A stretch of 64,000 nt of DNA from Croceibacterium_B sp963783195. GTDB lineage: Bacteria > Pseudomonadota > Alphaproteobacteria > Sphingomonadales > Sphingomonadaceae. A model generated the notes under the pieces. The model did no database searches and had not been told where the DNA came from. It was given only the letters and a program-made list of their open reading frames with translations. Positions 27,802 to 37,046 of the stretch are shown here, piece after piece (position 1 is the stretch's first letter; each line of letters begins with the position of its first letter). Position numbers and translations under genes: made by a program. The stretch spans positions 868,001 to 932,000 of the forward strand of contig CAWAMV010000004.1 in NCBI GenBank assembly GCA_963783195.1, written 5' to 3'.

Positions 27802-29010
27802 ATGCGCAACAGCTACCTGTTCACATCCGAGAGTGTATCGGAAGGCCATCCCGACAAGGTGTCGGACCAGATATCGGATGCGATCGTCGACCTGTTCTTG
27901 TCGAAGGATTCCGAGGCGCGGGTTGCGTGCGAGACGCTGACGACGACGCAGCTGGTGGTGCTGGCGGGCGAGATCAGGTGCAAGGGCGTGTACGAGAACG
28001 GCGAGTGGGCCGAGGGCGCGCTGGCCGAGATCGAGGACACCGTGCGCGGCGTGGTGAAGGACATCGGCTACGAGCAGTCGGGCTTCCACTGGGAGACGCT
28101 GACCTTCGAGAACCACCTGCACGGGCAGAGCGCGCATATCGCGCAAGGCGTGGATGCAGGCGAGAACAAGGACGAGGGCGCGGGCGACCAGGGCATCATG
28201 TTCGGCTTCGCCTGCGACGAGACGCCCGACCTGATGCCGGCGACGCTCTATTACAGCCACAAGATCCTCGAGCGCATGGCGGCCGACAGGAAGAGCGGTG
28301 CGGCGCCGTTCCTCGAGCCCGACTCCAAGAGCCAGGTGACGCTGCGCTTTGCCAACGGCGAGCCGGTGGCGGCGACCGCGATCGTGGTCAGCACCCAGCA
28401 TGCGCCGGGCTACGACAAGGGTGACAAGCAGGCCGAACTGCACGCCTACGTGAAGGGCGTGGTGGCCGACGTGCTGCCGGCCGAGCTCTTGAGCGACGAG
28501 ACGGTCTACCACATCAATCCCACGGGCAGCTTCGAGATCGGCGGGCCGGACGGCGACGCGGGCCTGACGGGGCGCAAGATCATCGTCGATACCTATGGCG
28601 GCGCGGCGCCGCACGGGGGCGGGGCGTTTTCCGGCAAGGACCCGACCAAGGTCGACCGCTCGGCAGCCTACATCGCGCGCTACCTGGCCAAGAACATCGT
28701 GGCCGCAGGGCTGGCCAAGCGCTGCACGATCCAGCTGGCCTATGCCATCGGCGTGGCCGAGCCGCTCTCGCTCTACGTCGACACCCACGGCACCGGCACG
28801 CGCGAGGACGGGGCGATCGAGGAAGCGATCAAGGGCATCGACAAGCTCGGCAAGCTGACCCCGCGCGGCATCCGCACGCACCTTGGCCTCAACAAGCCGA
28901 TCTACCGCAAGAGCGCGGCCTACGGCCACTTCGGGCGCACGGCCGAAGGCGACTTCTTCCCCTGGGAGAAAACCGACCTCACCAGCGACCTCAAGGCCGC
29001 GCTGGGATAA
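27802..29010 (+). CDS. metK: S-adenosylmethionine synthetase
   Basis: A 402-residue methionine adenosyltransferase, forming SAM from methionine and ATP. Signatures: SESVSEGHPDKVSDQISDAI (ATP/Mg site, starts at residue 9), the hexapeptide-region GAGDQGIMFG, and the P-loop-like GGGAFSGKDPTKVDRSAAY. ATG 27802 gives the standard N-terminus MRNSYLFTSE. The ribosome site GAGGA is somewhat far from the ATG (12 bases). Cytoplasmic homotetramer in known family members. Confidence 0.96.
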   Translation: MRNSYLFTSESVSEGHPDKVSDQISDAIVDLFLSKDSEARVACETLTTTQLVVLAGEIRCKGVYENGEWAEGALAEIEDTVRGVVKDIGYEQSGFHWETLTFENHLHGQSAHIAQGVDAGENKDEGAGDQGIMFGFACDETPDLMPATLYYSHKILERMAADRKSGAAPFLEPDSKSQVTLRFANGEPVAATAIVVSTQHAPGYDKGDKQAELHAYVKGVVADVLPAELLSDETVYHINPTGSFEIGGPDGDAGLTGRKIIVDTYGGAAPHGGGAFSGKDPTKVDRSAAYIARYLAKNIVAAGLAKRCTIQLAYAIGVAEPLSLYVDTHGTGTREDGAIEEAIKGIDKLGKLTPRGIRTHLGLNKPIYRKSAAYGHFGRTAEGDFFPWEKTDLTSDLKAALG

Positions 29011-29042
29011 TCGGCGCGGGGTTTGCGTTGGTCTCGTGAACA

Positions 29043-29072
29043 GGGGTAGGCGGTGGGCCACACCGCCACCCC
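29043..29072 (+). terminator. Hairpin between metK and the semialdehyde dehydrogenase gene
   Basis: A 12-bp stem with one bulged A: GGGGT (29043-29047) with ACCCC (29068-29072), and GGCGGTG (29049-29055) with CACCGCC (29061-29067), loop GGCCA. There is no T-tract, and it sits directly before the next gene's ribosome site, so it could be a factor-independent attenuator or a 5'-UTR structure rather than a true terminator. Confidence 0.35.
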
Positions 29073-29090
29073 GCAGGAGCGAGTCCAGCA

Positions 29091-30533
29091 ATGCAATACA
29101 CCGACCTCATTCGCCACCAGGGCCTGATCGACGGCGTCTGGTGCGATGCCGACAGCGGCGAGAGCTTCGCGGTCACCGACCCGGCGACTGGCGAGGAAAT
29201 GGCGCGCGTGCCGAAGATGGGCGCGGCGGAAACGCGGCGCGCGATCGATGCGGCCGAGAAAGCCTTGCCCGAGTGGCGGGCGAAGACCGCGGCCGAGCGC
29301 GCGAAGGTGTTGCGCAAGCTGTTCGACCTGATGACCGAGCACGCCGACGCGCTCGGCGAACTGCTCTCGCGCGAACAGGGCAAGCCCGTGCCCGAGGCGA
29401 CCGGCGAGATCGCCTATTCGGCCAGTTTCATCGAATGGTTCGCCGAGGAGGGCAAGCGCGCCTACGGCGAGGTCATTCCGTCTCACGCGACCGACCGCCG
29501 CATCGTCACGCTGCGCCAGCCGGTCGGCGTGGTGGGCGCCATCACGCCATGGAACTTCCCCTCGGCCATGATCGGCCGCAAGCTCGGCCCGGCCCTGGCC
29601 GCGGGCTGCACCATGGTGCTCAAGCCCGCCTCGCAGACCCCGCTCTCGGCACTGGCGCTCGGCGTGCTGGCCGAGCAGGCGGGCGTGCCCAGGGGCGTTC
29701 TCAACATCCTGACCGGCAGCGCCAGCGAAATCGCCGGAGAGCTCACCGCCAGCCCGGTGGTGCGCAAGATCAGCTTCACCGGCTCGACCGAAGTCGGCCG
29801 CGAGCTGATGAAGAACAGCGCCGACACGATCAAGAAGTTGAGCCTCGAGCTGGGCGGCAACGCGCCGTTCCTGGTGTTCGACGACGCCGATCTCGATGCC
29901 GCCGTCGAAGGCGCGATCATCGCCAAGTTCCGCAACGGTGGACAGACCTGTGTCTGCGCCAACCGCTTCTACGTGCAGGACGGCGTGTACGACGAATTCA
30001 CGAAGAAGCTGAAGGCGAAGGTCGAGGACCTGAAGCTCGGACGTGGCACGGAAGAGGGGGTCAACATCGGCCCGCTGATCGACGACAAGGCGGTCGAAAA
30101 GGTCGAGGAACACCTGGCCGACGCCAGGTCCAAGGGCGCGCATGTTCTGACGGGCGGCCATCCTTCCGAGCTCGGCCGGACCTGGTTCGAACCGACCATC
30201 GTGACCGGCGCCACGCAGGACATGCTCGTCGCGCGCGAGGAGACCTTCGGGCCGCTCGCCGCGCTGATCCGCTTCGAGGACGAGGCCGATGCGATCGCCA
30301 TGGCGAACGATACCGAGTTCGGCCTGGCGAGCTATTTCTACTCGCAGGATCTCTCGCGCGTCTGGCGCGTGTCGGAGGCGCTCGAAACGGGCATCGTCGG
30401 GGTGAACACCGGGCTGATCTCGACCGAGGTCGCGCCGTTCGGCGGGATCAAGCAGTCGGGCCTGGGCCGCGAAGGCTCGCGCCACGGGCTCGATGACTAT
30501 CTCGAGATCAAGTACGTCTGCATGGGGATCTAG
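29091..30533 (+). CDS. NAD(P)-dependent succinate-semialdehyde dehydrogenase family
   Basis: A 480-residue aldehyde dehydrogenase closest in pattern to GabD. Visible: cofactor site TPWNFPSAMIGRK, FTGSTEVGRELM, catalytic Glu in LELGGNAPFLVF and catalytic Cys in GGQTCVCANRFYV. The second Cys two residues on is the redox-switch pair seen in GabD-type enzymes. C-terminal ETFGPLAALIRF and PFGGIKQSGLGREGS complete the family. Substrate is probably succinate semialdehyde; its position upstream of valine-pathway genes leaves malonic or methylmalonic semialdehyde possible. Start ATG 29091 is preceded by CAGGAG. Confidence 0.88.
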   Translation: MQYTDLIRHQGLIDGVWCDADSGESFAVTDPATGEEMARVPKMGAAETRRAIDAAEKALPEWRAKTAAERAKVLRKLFDLMTEHADALGELLSREQGKPVPEATGEIAYSASFIEWFAEEGKRAYGEVIPSHATDRRIVTLRQPVGVVGAITPWNFPSAMIGRKLGPALAAGCTMVLKPASQTPLSALALGVLAEQAGVPRGVLNILTGSASEIAGELTASPVVRKISFTGSTEVGRELMKNSADTIKKLSLELGGNAPFLVFDDADLDAAVEGAIIAKFRNGGQTCVCANRFYVQDGVYDEFTKKLKAKVEDLKLGRGTEEGVNIGPLIDDKAVEKVEEHLADARSKGAHVLTGGHPSELGRTWFEPTIVTGATQDMLVAREETFGPLAALIRFEDEADAIAMANDTEFGLASYFYSQDLSRVWRVSEALETGIVGVNTGLISTEVAPFGGIKQSGLGREGSRHGLDDYLEIKYVCMGI

Positions 30534-30547
30534 CTGGTCGTGCCTTG

Positions 30548-30566
30548 CCAAGCCCGGCGGGCTTGG
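30548..30566 (+). terminator. Short hairpin after the semialdehyde dehydrogenase gene
   Basis: CCAAGCCC (30548-30555) and GGGCTTGG (30559-30566) form an 8-bp stem with a 3-base loop, 15 bp after the stop codon. No T-tract follows, so termination strength is doubtful. Confidence 0.35.
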
Positions 30567-30603
30567 GCAGGGCTGGCGCAACACTGGTTTCAGGTGAAAT
30601 GAG

Positions 30604-31389
30604 ATGACCGACTACAGCTCCATCCTCGTCGAGACGCGTGACGCGGTCACGCTGGTGACTCTCAACCGGCCCGAGGCGCTCAATGCGCTGAATTCTGCGG
30701 TCCTGGGGGAGCTGATCGACGCGTTCGCCGCGTTCGATGCCGATGACAGCCAGCGCTGCGCCGTGCTGACCGGCAGCGGCGACAAGGCCTTCGCCGCCGG
30801 GGCCGACATCAAGGAGATGGCCGACAAGCCCGCGGCCAACTTCTACCTCGAGGACTTCTTCTCCGGCTGGCAGGCGGATTTCACCCGCCGCACCCGCAAG
30901 CCGTGGATCGCCGCGGTCAACGGCTTTGCGCTGGGCGGCGGGTGCGAGCTTGCCATGATGGCCGACTTCATCGTCGCCGCCGACAGCGCCAAGTTCGGCC
31001 AGCCCGAGATCAAGCTCGGCGTCGCGCCAGGGATGGGCGGCAGCCAGCGCCTGACCCGCGCTGTCGGCAAGTCGAAAGCGATGGAGATGTGCCTCACCGG
31101 GCGGATGATGGACGCCGAAGAAGCCGAACGCTCTGGCCTGGTCGCCCGCGTGGTGCCGCTCGCCGACCTGCTCGACGACGCGCTCAAGACCGCCGCGACG
31201 ATTGCCGGGATGCCGCCGGTCGCCGCGATGGTGAACAAGGAAATGGTCAACGCCGCCTACGAGCTGACGCTCGAACAGGGCCTGCTCCACGAACGCCGCC
31301 TGTTCCAGATCCTCACCGCGACCGAGGATCGGACCGAGGGGATGAAGGCATTCGTCGAGAAGCGCCCCGGCGTGTGGAAGGGGCGCTGA
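30604..31389 (+). CDS. Enoyl-CoA hydratase (crotonase family)
   Basis: A 261-residue crotonase that hydrates trans-2-enoyl-CoA. Family features: oxyanion-hole segment KAFAAGADIKEM (about residue 63), second oxyanion Gly in NGFALGGGCELAMM with catalytic Glu, and PEIKLGVAPGMGGSQRL with the second catalytic Glu. Length and pattern match short-chain mitochondrial-type hydratase (PaaF/ECHS1-like). It is separated by one base from the 3-hydroxyisobutyrate dehydrogenase gene, which suggests a role in valine breakdown (methacrylyl-CoA hydration). Confidence 0.92.
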   Translation: MTDYSSILVETRDAVTLVTLNRPEALNALNSAVLGELIDAFAAFDADDSQRCAVLTGSGDKAFAAGADIKEMADKPAANFYLEDFFSGWQADFTRRTRKPWIAAVNGFALGGGCELAMMADFIVAADSAKFGQPEIKLGVAPGMGGSQRLTRAVGKSKAMEMCLTGRMMDAEEAERSGLVARVVPLADLLDDALKTAATIAGMPPVAAMVNKEMVNAAYELTLEQGLLHERRLFQILTATEDRTEGMKAFVEKRPGVWKGR

Positions 31390-31390
31390 C

Positions 31391-32260
31391 ATGAAAATCG
31401 CCTTCATCGGTCTGGGCAACATGGGCGGCGGGATGGCCGCGAACCTGGTCAAGGCGGGGCACGAGGTGCGTGCGTTCGACCTTGCGGATGAAGCGCTCGA
31501 AAACGCGCGGAACAGCGGGTGTTCGACGTTCCGTTCGGTGCGCGAGGCCGTGGACGGGGTGGAAGCCGTCGTCTCGATGCTGCCCAATGGCGGGATCGTG
31601 AAGCAGGTTTTCACGACAGACGTCATCGGCCATGCCCCGACCGGCGCGATCCTGCTCGACTGCTCGACCATCGACGTCGCCACTGCGCGCGAGGTCGAAC
31701 GGCTGGCGGCCGAGGCCGGCTACGAGATGGTCGACGCGCCGGTTTCAGGCGGCATAGCGGCGGCGGCGGGCGGCACGCTGACCTTCATGGTCGGGGGGAC
31801 CGACGCGGCGTTCGAACAGGCGAAGGCGGTGCTCGAGCCGATGGGCAAGGCGGTGATCCACGCCGGCGGCGCGGGGGCCGGCCAGGCGGCCAAGATCTGC
31901 AACAACATGATGCTGGGCATCCACATGATCGGCACCTGCGAGGCGTTTTCGATGGCGCAGAAGCTCGGGCTCGACCCGCAGACCTTCTTCGATATAGCCT
32001 CCGTGAGTTCGGGCCAGTCGTGGTCGGTCACGACCTACTGCCCCGTGCCCGGCGTGGGGCCGCAGACTCCGGCCGACAATGGCTACAAGGGCGGGTTTGC
32101 CACCGGCCTGATGCTCAAGGACCTCAAGCTGGCGATGGAGGCGGCGCAGACCGCCCGTGTCGATGCGCAGATGGGCCGGCGGGCGAAGGAACTCTACGAG
32201 GCGTTCGACGCCGCCGGCAACGGCGGACGCGACTTCTCGGCGATCATCGAGACGCTCTGA
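31391..32260 (+). CDS. mmsB: 3-hydroxyisobutyrate dehydrogenase
   Basis: A 289-residue member of the beta-hydroxyacid dehydrogenase family. Rossmann motif IGLGNMGGGMAANL at the N-terminus, substrate loop DAPVSGGIAAAAGGTLTFMV (about residues 115-134), catalytic Lys in GAGQAAKICNNMMLG, and C-terminal GYKGGFATGLMLKDLKLA. These assign it to MmsB-type enzymes, which oxidise 3-hydroxyisobutyrate to methylmalonate semialdehyde in valine catabolism. It follows the hydratase gene by one base. Confidence 0.92.
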   Translation: MKIAFIGLGNMGGGMAANLVKAGHEVRAFDLADEALENARNSGCSTFRSVREAVDGVEAVVSMLPNGGIVKQVFTTDVIGHAPTGAILLDCSTIDVATAREVERLAAEAGYEMVDAPVSGGIAAAAGGTLTFMVGGTDAAFEQAKAVLEPMGKAVIHAGGAGAGQAAKICNNMMLGIHMIGTCEAFSMAQKLGLDPQTFFDIASVSSGQSWSVTTYCPVPGVGPQTPADNGYKGGFATGLMLKDLKLAMEAAQTARVDAQMGRRAKELYEAFDAAGNGGRDFSAIIETL

Positions 32261-33070
32261 TCAAGCCCGGCCCATCGGCTGGGCGATGAGGCAGGTGCCC
32301 TCGGGCGCGAAGCCGACGGCGTCGATCTCGCGGGCAAGGGCGCACTGGCCCGGGCGGACGGTCTCGCCCTCGACCTCGACCTCGCCTTCGCGCGGGATGA
32401 TCAGCAGCGGGCCACGATAACGGGCGGAGATCGCCGGATCGGGGTCGCCGGCAAGCTGGTCGAGCCGGAAGTGCGGCCCGTCGACGAGGTTCACGTCCGA
32501 GCCGTGGCCGACGTAGCGCGACAACCCCTGGTCATAGTGCTCCCCCCTGGCCACCGCCATTCCTTCCTCCAGGTGCAGCTCGCGCGGGCGGCCATAGTCG
32601 TAGAGGCGATAGGTGATGTCGGAATTCTGCTGGACCTCTATGATCGAGCAGCCCGGCCCGATGGCGTGGACCGTGCCCGCCGGAATGTAGAAGAAATCGC
32701 CCGCCTTGACCGGGTGCCAGCTCAGCCGGTCCTCGATGCTGCCATCCTGTGCCGCAGCGCGCATCGTTTCGGCATCGATCGGCTCATCGAACCCGATGCC
32801 CAGCTTCGCGCCGGGCTCGGCGTCGATCACCAGCCAGCATTCTTCCTTGCCCTGCCGGCCGAGACCCTTCGCCTCGGTCTGCGTGTCGGACGGATGGACC
32901 TGGACCGAGAGCTTCTCGGACGTGAAGATGTATTTCACGAGGAGTTGCGGCAGGTTGTCGGGCGGCACGAACCAGATTTCGCCGACCCGCTTTCCTTCGG
33001 GCGTATCGAACGGCGCGGGGAGCCGGTCCTTCCCCCATGGTTTCTCGACAGTCCTGGTTTCCAGCAGCAT
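32261..33070 (-). CDS. manA: Mannose-6-phosphate isomerase, class I
   Basis: A 269-residue cupin-type isomerase (mannose 6-phosphate to fructose 6-phosphate). Zinc-ligand regions are visible: LSVQVHPSDTQTEA, KEECWLVIDAEPG and GTVHAIGPGCSIIEVQQNSD, the last also a family signature. It is shorter than the fungal enzyme but normal for compact bacterial class I forms. Its stop is immediately adjacent to the convergent mmsB stop. It is 18 bp downstream of a GH130 phosphorylase, so mannose 1-phosphate or mannose 6-phosphate handling is the shared theme. Confidence 0.9.
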   Translation of the reverse strand: MLLETRTVEKPWGKDRLPAPFDTPEGKRVGEIWFVPPDNLPQLLVKYIFTSEKLSVQVHPSDTQTEAKGLGRQGKEECWLVIDAEPGAKLGIGFDEPIDAETMRAAAQDGSIEDRLSWHPVKAGDFFYIPAGTVHAIGPGCSIIEVQQNSDITYRLYDYGRPRELHLEEGMAVARGEHYDQGLSRYVGHGSDVNLVDGPHFRLDQLAGDPDPAISARYRGPLLIIPREGEVEVEGETVRPGQCALAREIDAVGFAPEGTCLIAQPMGRA

Positions 33071-33088
33071 GGGAAGGAAAACTCTCAG

Positions 33089-34399
33089 TCAGCGCATAAG
33101 GTCCAGCAGATCCAAAATCGTCGCGGTTGCGAAACCCACCGCGCTGTCGGATATGCCGTAGGGGATGAGCAGCCGCTCGCCGACCTCGAGCACGCCGCAG
33201 GTGTAGACGACGTTGGGAACGTAGCCCGAGCGGTCGGCATCGACAGCGGTCAGGACCGGCTCCTTCGTTCGGCCGATCAGCTTGCTGGGATCGTCGAGAT
33301 CGAGCAGCGCGCAGCCAAGCGAGTACTTGCGCATGGCACCCACGCCGTGGGTGAAGATCAGCCAGCCCTCGTCGGTCCGGATCGGGCTGCCGCAGTTGCC
33401 GATCTGGATGAACTCCCACGGGTATTTCGGCTCCATCAGCAGCGTGCCCTCGGAGTTCCAGCGGTCGAGCCGATCGGACTTCAGCAGGTACAGGTTCTTG
33501 CCGTCCTGCCGCCCGATCATCGCGTAGCGCTTGCCGACCTTCTCGGGGAACAGCGCCATGCCCTTGTTGCGCCCGGCCTTGCCCTTGATGGGCTCCAGCA
33601 GGAAGCGGCGGAAGTCGACTGTGCGCAGCAGCTCGGAGCGGATCGAGCGGCCCGAATAGGCCGTGTAGGTGCCAATCCACTCGTAGTCCCCGCCGCCGTG
33701 ATCGAAGCGGAGGAGGCGCAGGTCCTCGAGCCCGTTCGACTGCTGCTCGGTGATCGGGAAAATGACCGTGTTGGACAGGCTGGAGTCGACGTGGCGGTGG
33801 ACGGTGACGGCCGAATCGCTGTCGGTCAGGCTGGCGTCGTCGAGTTCGACCGAAGTGGCGAAGCTCGACTGGGGCCAGAGCTGAAAGCTGCCGTTCGGCT
33901 TGGCGATACCTTCGCGGAACACGATCGAGCTGATGTGTCCCTCGCCCACCGCGCGCAGGCTCATCACGAAGCGAACGGCGCCGCCGCTCATCCCGCTCTG
34001 ATCGGGATGCGGCACGATCGAGGGATTCATCAGCGCAGCGGCGGCGTAAGTGTACTCGTGGCAGAAATAGGCGCCGATCAGCCGCTTGCGCGTCGCCGAG
34101 TATTTCGCCGGATCGAGGTGCAGGTTCGCGGCCACGTCGTCGAACCGCTCGTCGAACATCTGCTCGGTCTGCCAGTGACGCTCGGCAAAGTCGGTGTGGA
34201 CGCGGGCGTATTCCTCGGCCACCGCGCTCTCGCTCAGGCTGCAGATGTCGTCGACCAGCTTCTGCGCCCGGCCGCCGGGCGCGTTTCTCGCCTGCCAGCC
34301 GAGATGGAACGGCCGCAGGACAACGCGCGAGGGGTCGGCGTGCAGCCGGGTGTCAAGAATGCGCAATGGGCTGGGGCTGCCCGCGCTCCTGCCGTGCAA
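33089..34399 (-). CDS. GH130 glycoside phosphorylase (mannoside-type)
   Basis: A 436-residue five-bladed propeller of the GH130 family, whose members phosphorolyse beta-mannosides to mannose 1-phosphate. Typical stretches: VVLRPFHLGWQARN near the start, NGLEDLRLLRFDHGGGDYEW with the family acidic residues, and GNCGSPIRTDEGWLIFTHGVG. The TTG start at 34399 is preceded by GGGAGAG; a second TTG at 34366 is an alternative. Its 5' end overlaps the 3' end of the (frameshifted) glycosyltransferase by about 47 bp, which supports co-transcription. The exact linkage cleaved is unknown. Confidence 0.85.
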   Translation of the reverse strand: MHGRSAGSPSPLRILDTRLHADPSRVVLRPFHLGWQARNAPGGRAQKLVDDICSLSESAVAEEYARVHTDFAERHWQTEQMFDERFDDVAANLHLDPAKYSATRKRLIGAYFCHEYTYAAAALMNPSIVPHPDQSGMSGGAVRFVMSLRAVGEGHISSIVFREGIAKPNGSFQLWPQSSFATSVELDDASLTDSDSAVTVHRHVDSSLSNTVIFPITEQQSNGLEDLRLLRFDHGGGDYEWIGTYTAYSGRSIRSELLRTVDFRRFLLEPIKGKAGRNKGMALFPEKVGKRYAMIGRQDGKNLYLLKSDRLDRWNSEGTLLMEPKYPWEFIQIGNCGSPIRTDEGWLIFTHGVGAMRKYSLGCALLDLDDPSKLIGRTKEPVLTAVDADRSGYVPNVVYTCGVLEVGERLLIPYGISDSAVGFATATILDLLDLMR

Positions 34400-36710
34400 T
34401 CGTCTCTCCCGTCGTCGCTCTGGCCTGTGCCTTGAGCAATCCTATCAACGAATAGTGGGAGAGTTGAAAGGCCAGGATCGATTCCGCACCACAGTTTTCG
34501 TTCGCCCCCCGCGGGTTCAATCCGTCGCGGCAGCGGCCGGTGGCGATATCGCCCAGCGCGACCCCGCGGTCGTTGGCGCCGAAGAACCAGCGCCAGGCCG
34601 CCTGGGCGTGCTGGACCCACTTCGGATCGCGGTCGGCCCGCCAGGCGGCGGCGCATGCTTCGATCGCGGCTTGCGCCTCCAGCGGCTGCTGGTCGAACGG
34701 CAGGTGCGTGTGCTCCTGACCGAACGTGTCCGAGCCGATCGGGCGGAAGTGACCGGCCGAGGCGACCTGCCGGCGCGCGATCCAGGCGAGAGAGTTCGAG
34801 ACCGGCCTCGAGGAAAGTTTCCTCTCCGAGCGCGAGGCCGGCCTCTATCAACGCCTGCGAGAGGCGCGGATTGTCGTATCCCAGGACCGCTTCGAACCAC
34901 GCCCAGTCGGGTCGCCGGGCGGAATCGAGCAACCGGTGGAGGAAATTGCCCCCGGCGCGCAATAGTCTTGCGAAGCGCCGTGATCGGGCATCGCGCGCAG
35001 CAACGCCGCCGCGCCGAGCATGGCGAAGGCCGCGGCGCGCGGGCTGCCGAAGTCCGCGCAGTGAGGCAGAGCGGTGTCGTACCTGCCGCTTGGCCCAGGA
35101 AGCGGATGGCGGGATCGTCGGCCAGTTCGACCGTCTGGCCGAGCGCCCAGAGCGTCCGACCGTTCGAATCTTCCGATCCTTCGTCCTCGCACCAGCTGCG
35201 ATCGAACCGCATGAAGTTGCGGAAGGCCTTCGCATGCGGGGTTCCAGGCGTATTGTACGAACGAGGCGTAGGTCAGCCGCCACTTGTCGCGCTCTGCCGG
35301 GTCCATGTCCTCGACCTGGTTCATCAGCATCAGGGCGCGGACGTTGTCGTCCAGGCAATAGCCATGGTGCCGGTCGGGCACCACGCCAATGGCGTGTTGG
35401 AACATGCCGGTGGCATCGCTCATCGCGACGACCGCCTGCGGGTTCGGCGCGGCGGCGGCGGGCCCGCGGGCCGGCGGCCGGGCAACGGCCCGGTCGATGA
35501 TCGCGGCCGCGCCATCGGCGAAGCGGGGCCAGATCGTCTCGCGGCCTTTCGCGTAGGCGCGGCGCTGCAGCGTGCCCAGGCGTTCGCGGTCGTCGAGCAG
35601 GGCGTTCACGCGCTCGGCAATGGCGGCGGGGTCCTTCGGCTCGACCAGCTCGCCCACCCCGCCGGCGAGCAGTTCGCGCGCGTGGAGGTAGGGGGTCGAA
35701 ACGATCGCCTTGCCGAGCGCTACCGCGTAGCTGAGCGTGCCGGAGGTCGACTGCTGCATTCCCGGATAGGGCGTCAGGTAGATGTCGCAGGCTTCAAGCT
35801 GGTCGAGCAGTTCGTCCGTTTCGAGGAAGCGGTTGTCCCACTGGACATGGTCCGCCACACCGAGCTTTCCGGCCAGCTCCTGCAGGCCTTCGCGGTAAGT
35901 CTCGCCCTGCTCGGCGACGAGATTGGGGTGCGATGCCCCCACGATGCGGTAGATCACCTCCGGATGGCGCGCGACGATGGCGGGCAGCGCCCCGATCGCG
36001 GTCTCGAGCCCCTTGCCGGGACCGAGCAGGCCGAAGGTGGTGAGGACGGTCCTGCCGGCAAGGCCGAGCCATTGCTTGAACTCGTCCTGCCGTCCGAAAG
36101 GCCGGTCGGGCGCGCCGTGCGGCACGATCTGCAGGATCTCGTGCGGTGCGCCATAGCGTTCGGCCAGCAGGTCGCGCGCGTGCGTGCTCATGACCATGAT
36201 GCGGCTCGACCGGGCGACGAGATGTTCGAGGATCGCGCGCTGGCTGCCCGATGGTTCGCCCAGCACGGTGTGCGGGGTGAGGATCAGCGGGGCGGCGATG
36301 CGGTCGACGAGGTCCAGCACCATGTCGCCGTCGGGGCCGCCGAAGATGCCGTATTCGTGCTGCAGCCAGACAGCGTCGACCCCGCTGTCGTTGATCCGGC
36401 GCGCGGCGGCGCGATATGCGGCGGGGTCGGCGCAGCCGATGATGCCGGCCACCCCCTCGTAGGAAATCGGTTCACGCGGGTCGTCGAGTGCATAGACATC
36501 GACCGCGATTTCCGGGTGGTACTCGGCCAGCTTGTCGAACACGTCGGTTGTGAAGGTGGCGATGCCACACTTGCGCGGGGCGAAGTTGCCGACCAGCGCG
36601 ATGCGCCGGGCGGCGGCCATGGCCGGGCGGCGAGGGGAAAAGACCGGCCGCGCGGCTATCTGCGCGCCCCGGTCAGGGCCTGGACTGACGTTAAAAAGCT
36701 CAAGGGACAT
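34353..36710 (-). pseudogene. GT4-type glycosyltransferase with C-terminal helical domain, four frame breaks
   Basis: The N-terminal 430 or so residues are an intact GT-B glycosyltransferase (RRIALVGNFAPRKCGIATFT, LTTFGLLGPGKGLETAIGAL, PYPGMQQSTSGTLSYAVALG). The C-terminal helical domain is broken. After YAWNPACEG the continuation RFDRSWCEDEGSEDSNGRTL is in another frame, and reading must switch at about 35225, 35083, 34970 and 34797 to recover the whole domain, which ends FQLSHYSLIGLLKAQARATT before TGA 34355-34353. The four changes are +1, -1, -1, +1, so they cancel in pairs, but the second pair encloses an in-frame stop at 34848. Codons stay well conserved in the restored frames. Start ATG 36710 gives MSLELFNVSPGPDRG. 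Recent inactivation or sequence error. Confidence 0.82.
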
Positions 36711-37046
36711 TTGCTGGACAGTCCATTCTTGTGGTCGACGCCCCTTTAACGCTTGGCGCCGCGCCCGGTTTCCGCAATGCAACATAAATAATGCTGCAAC
36801 GCAACACGCATCTGGCGAGATATTTCCGGGAGTTGGTTGCCGACGTAATTGTTTGCCGCTCGCACCCCGAACTCGCCGCTGACAAATGTCGGAAAAGTAC
36901 GGTGGTTTCCCGGAATTCAGCGGGCAAGCGCCCGAACGCTCGGCGCTTGCGGCGAGCCGCCGGCGATTGGCCTGATGGCGGCGCAATAGGGTGGGTCTGC
37001 CGCGACTGGCCTTTCCCTTCCCGTCGCGGCGCGGCATAGTCGCCTG
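36711..37046. other. Divergent intergenic region without a gene
   Basis: 336 bp between the glycosyltransferase and a plus-strand NTF2-like gene. It is less GC-rich than its surroundings around 36770-36860, as expected for promoters in both directions. I found no convincing -35/-10 pair, RNA fold or conserved reading frame. Confidence 0.5.
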
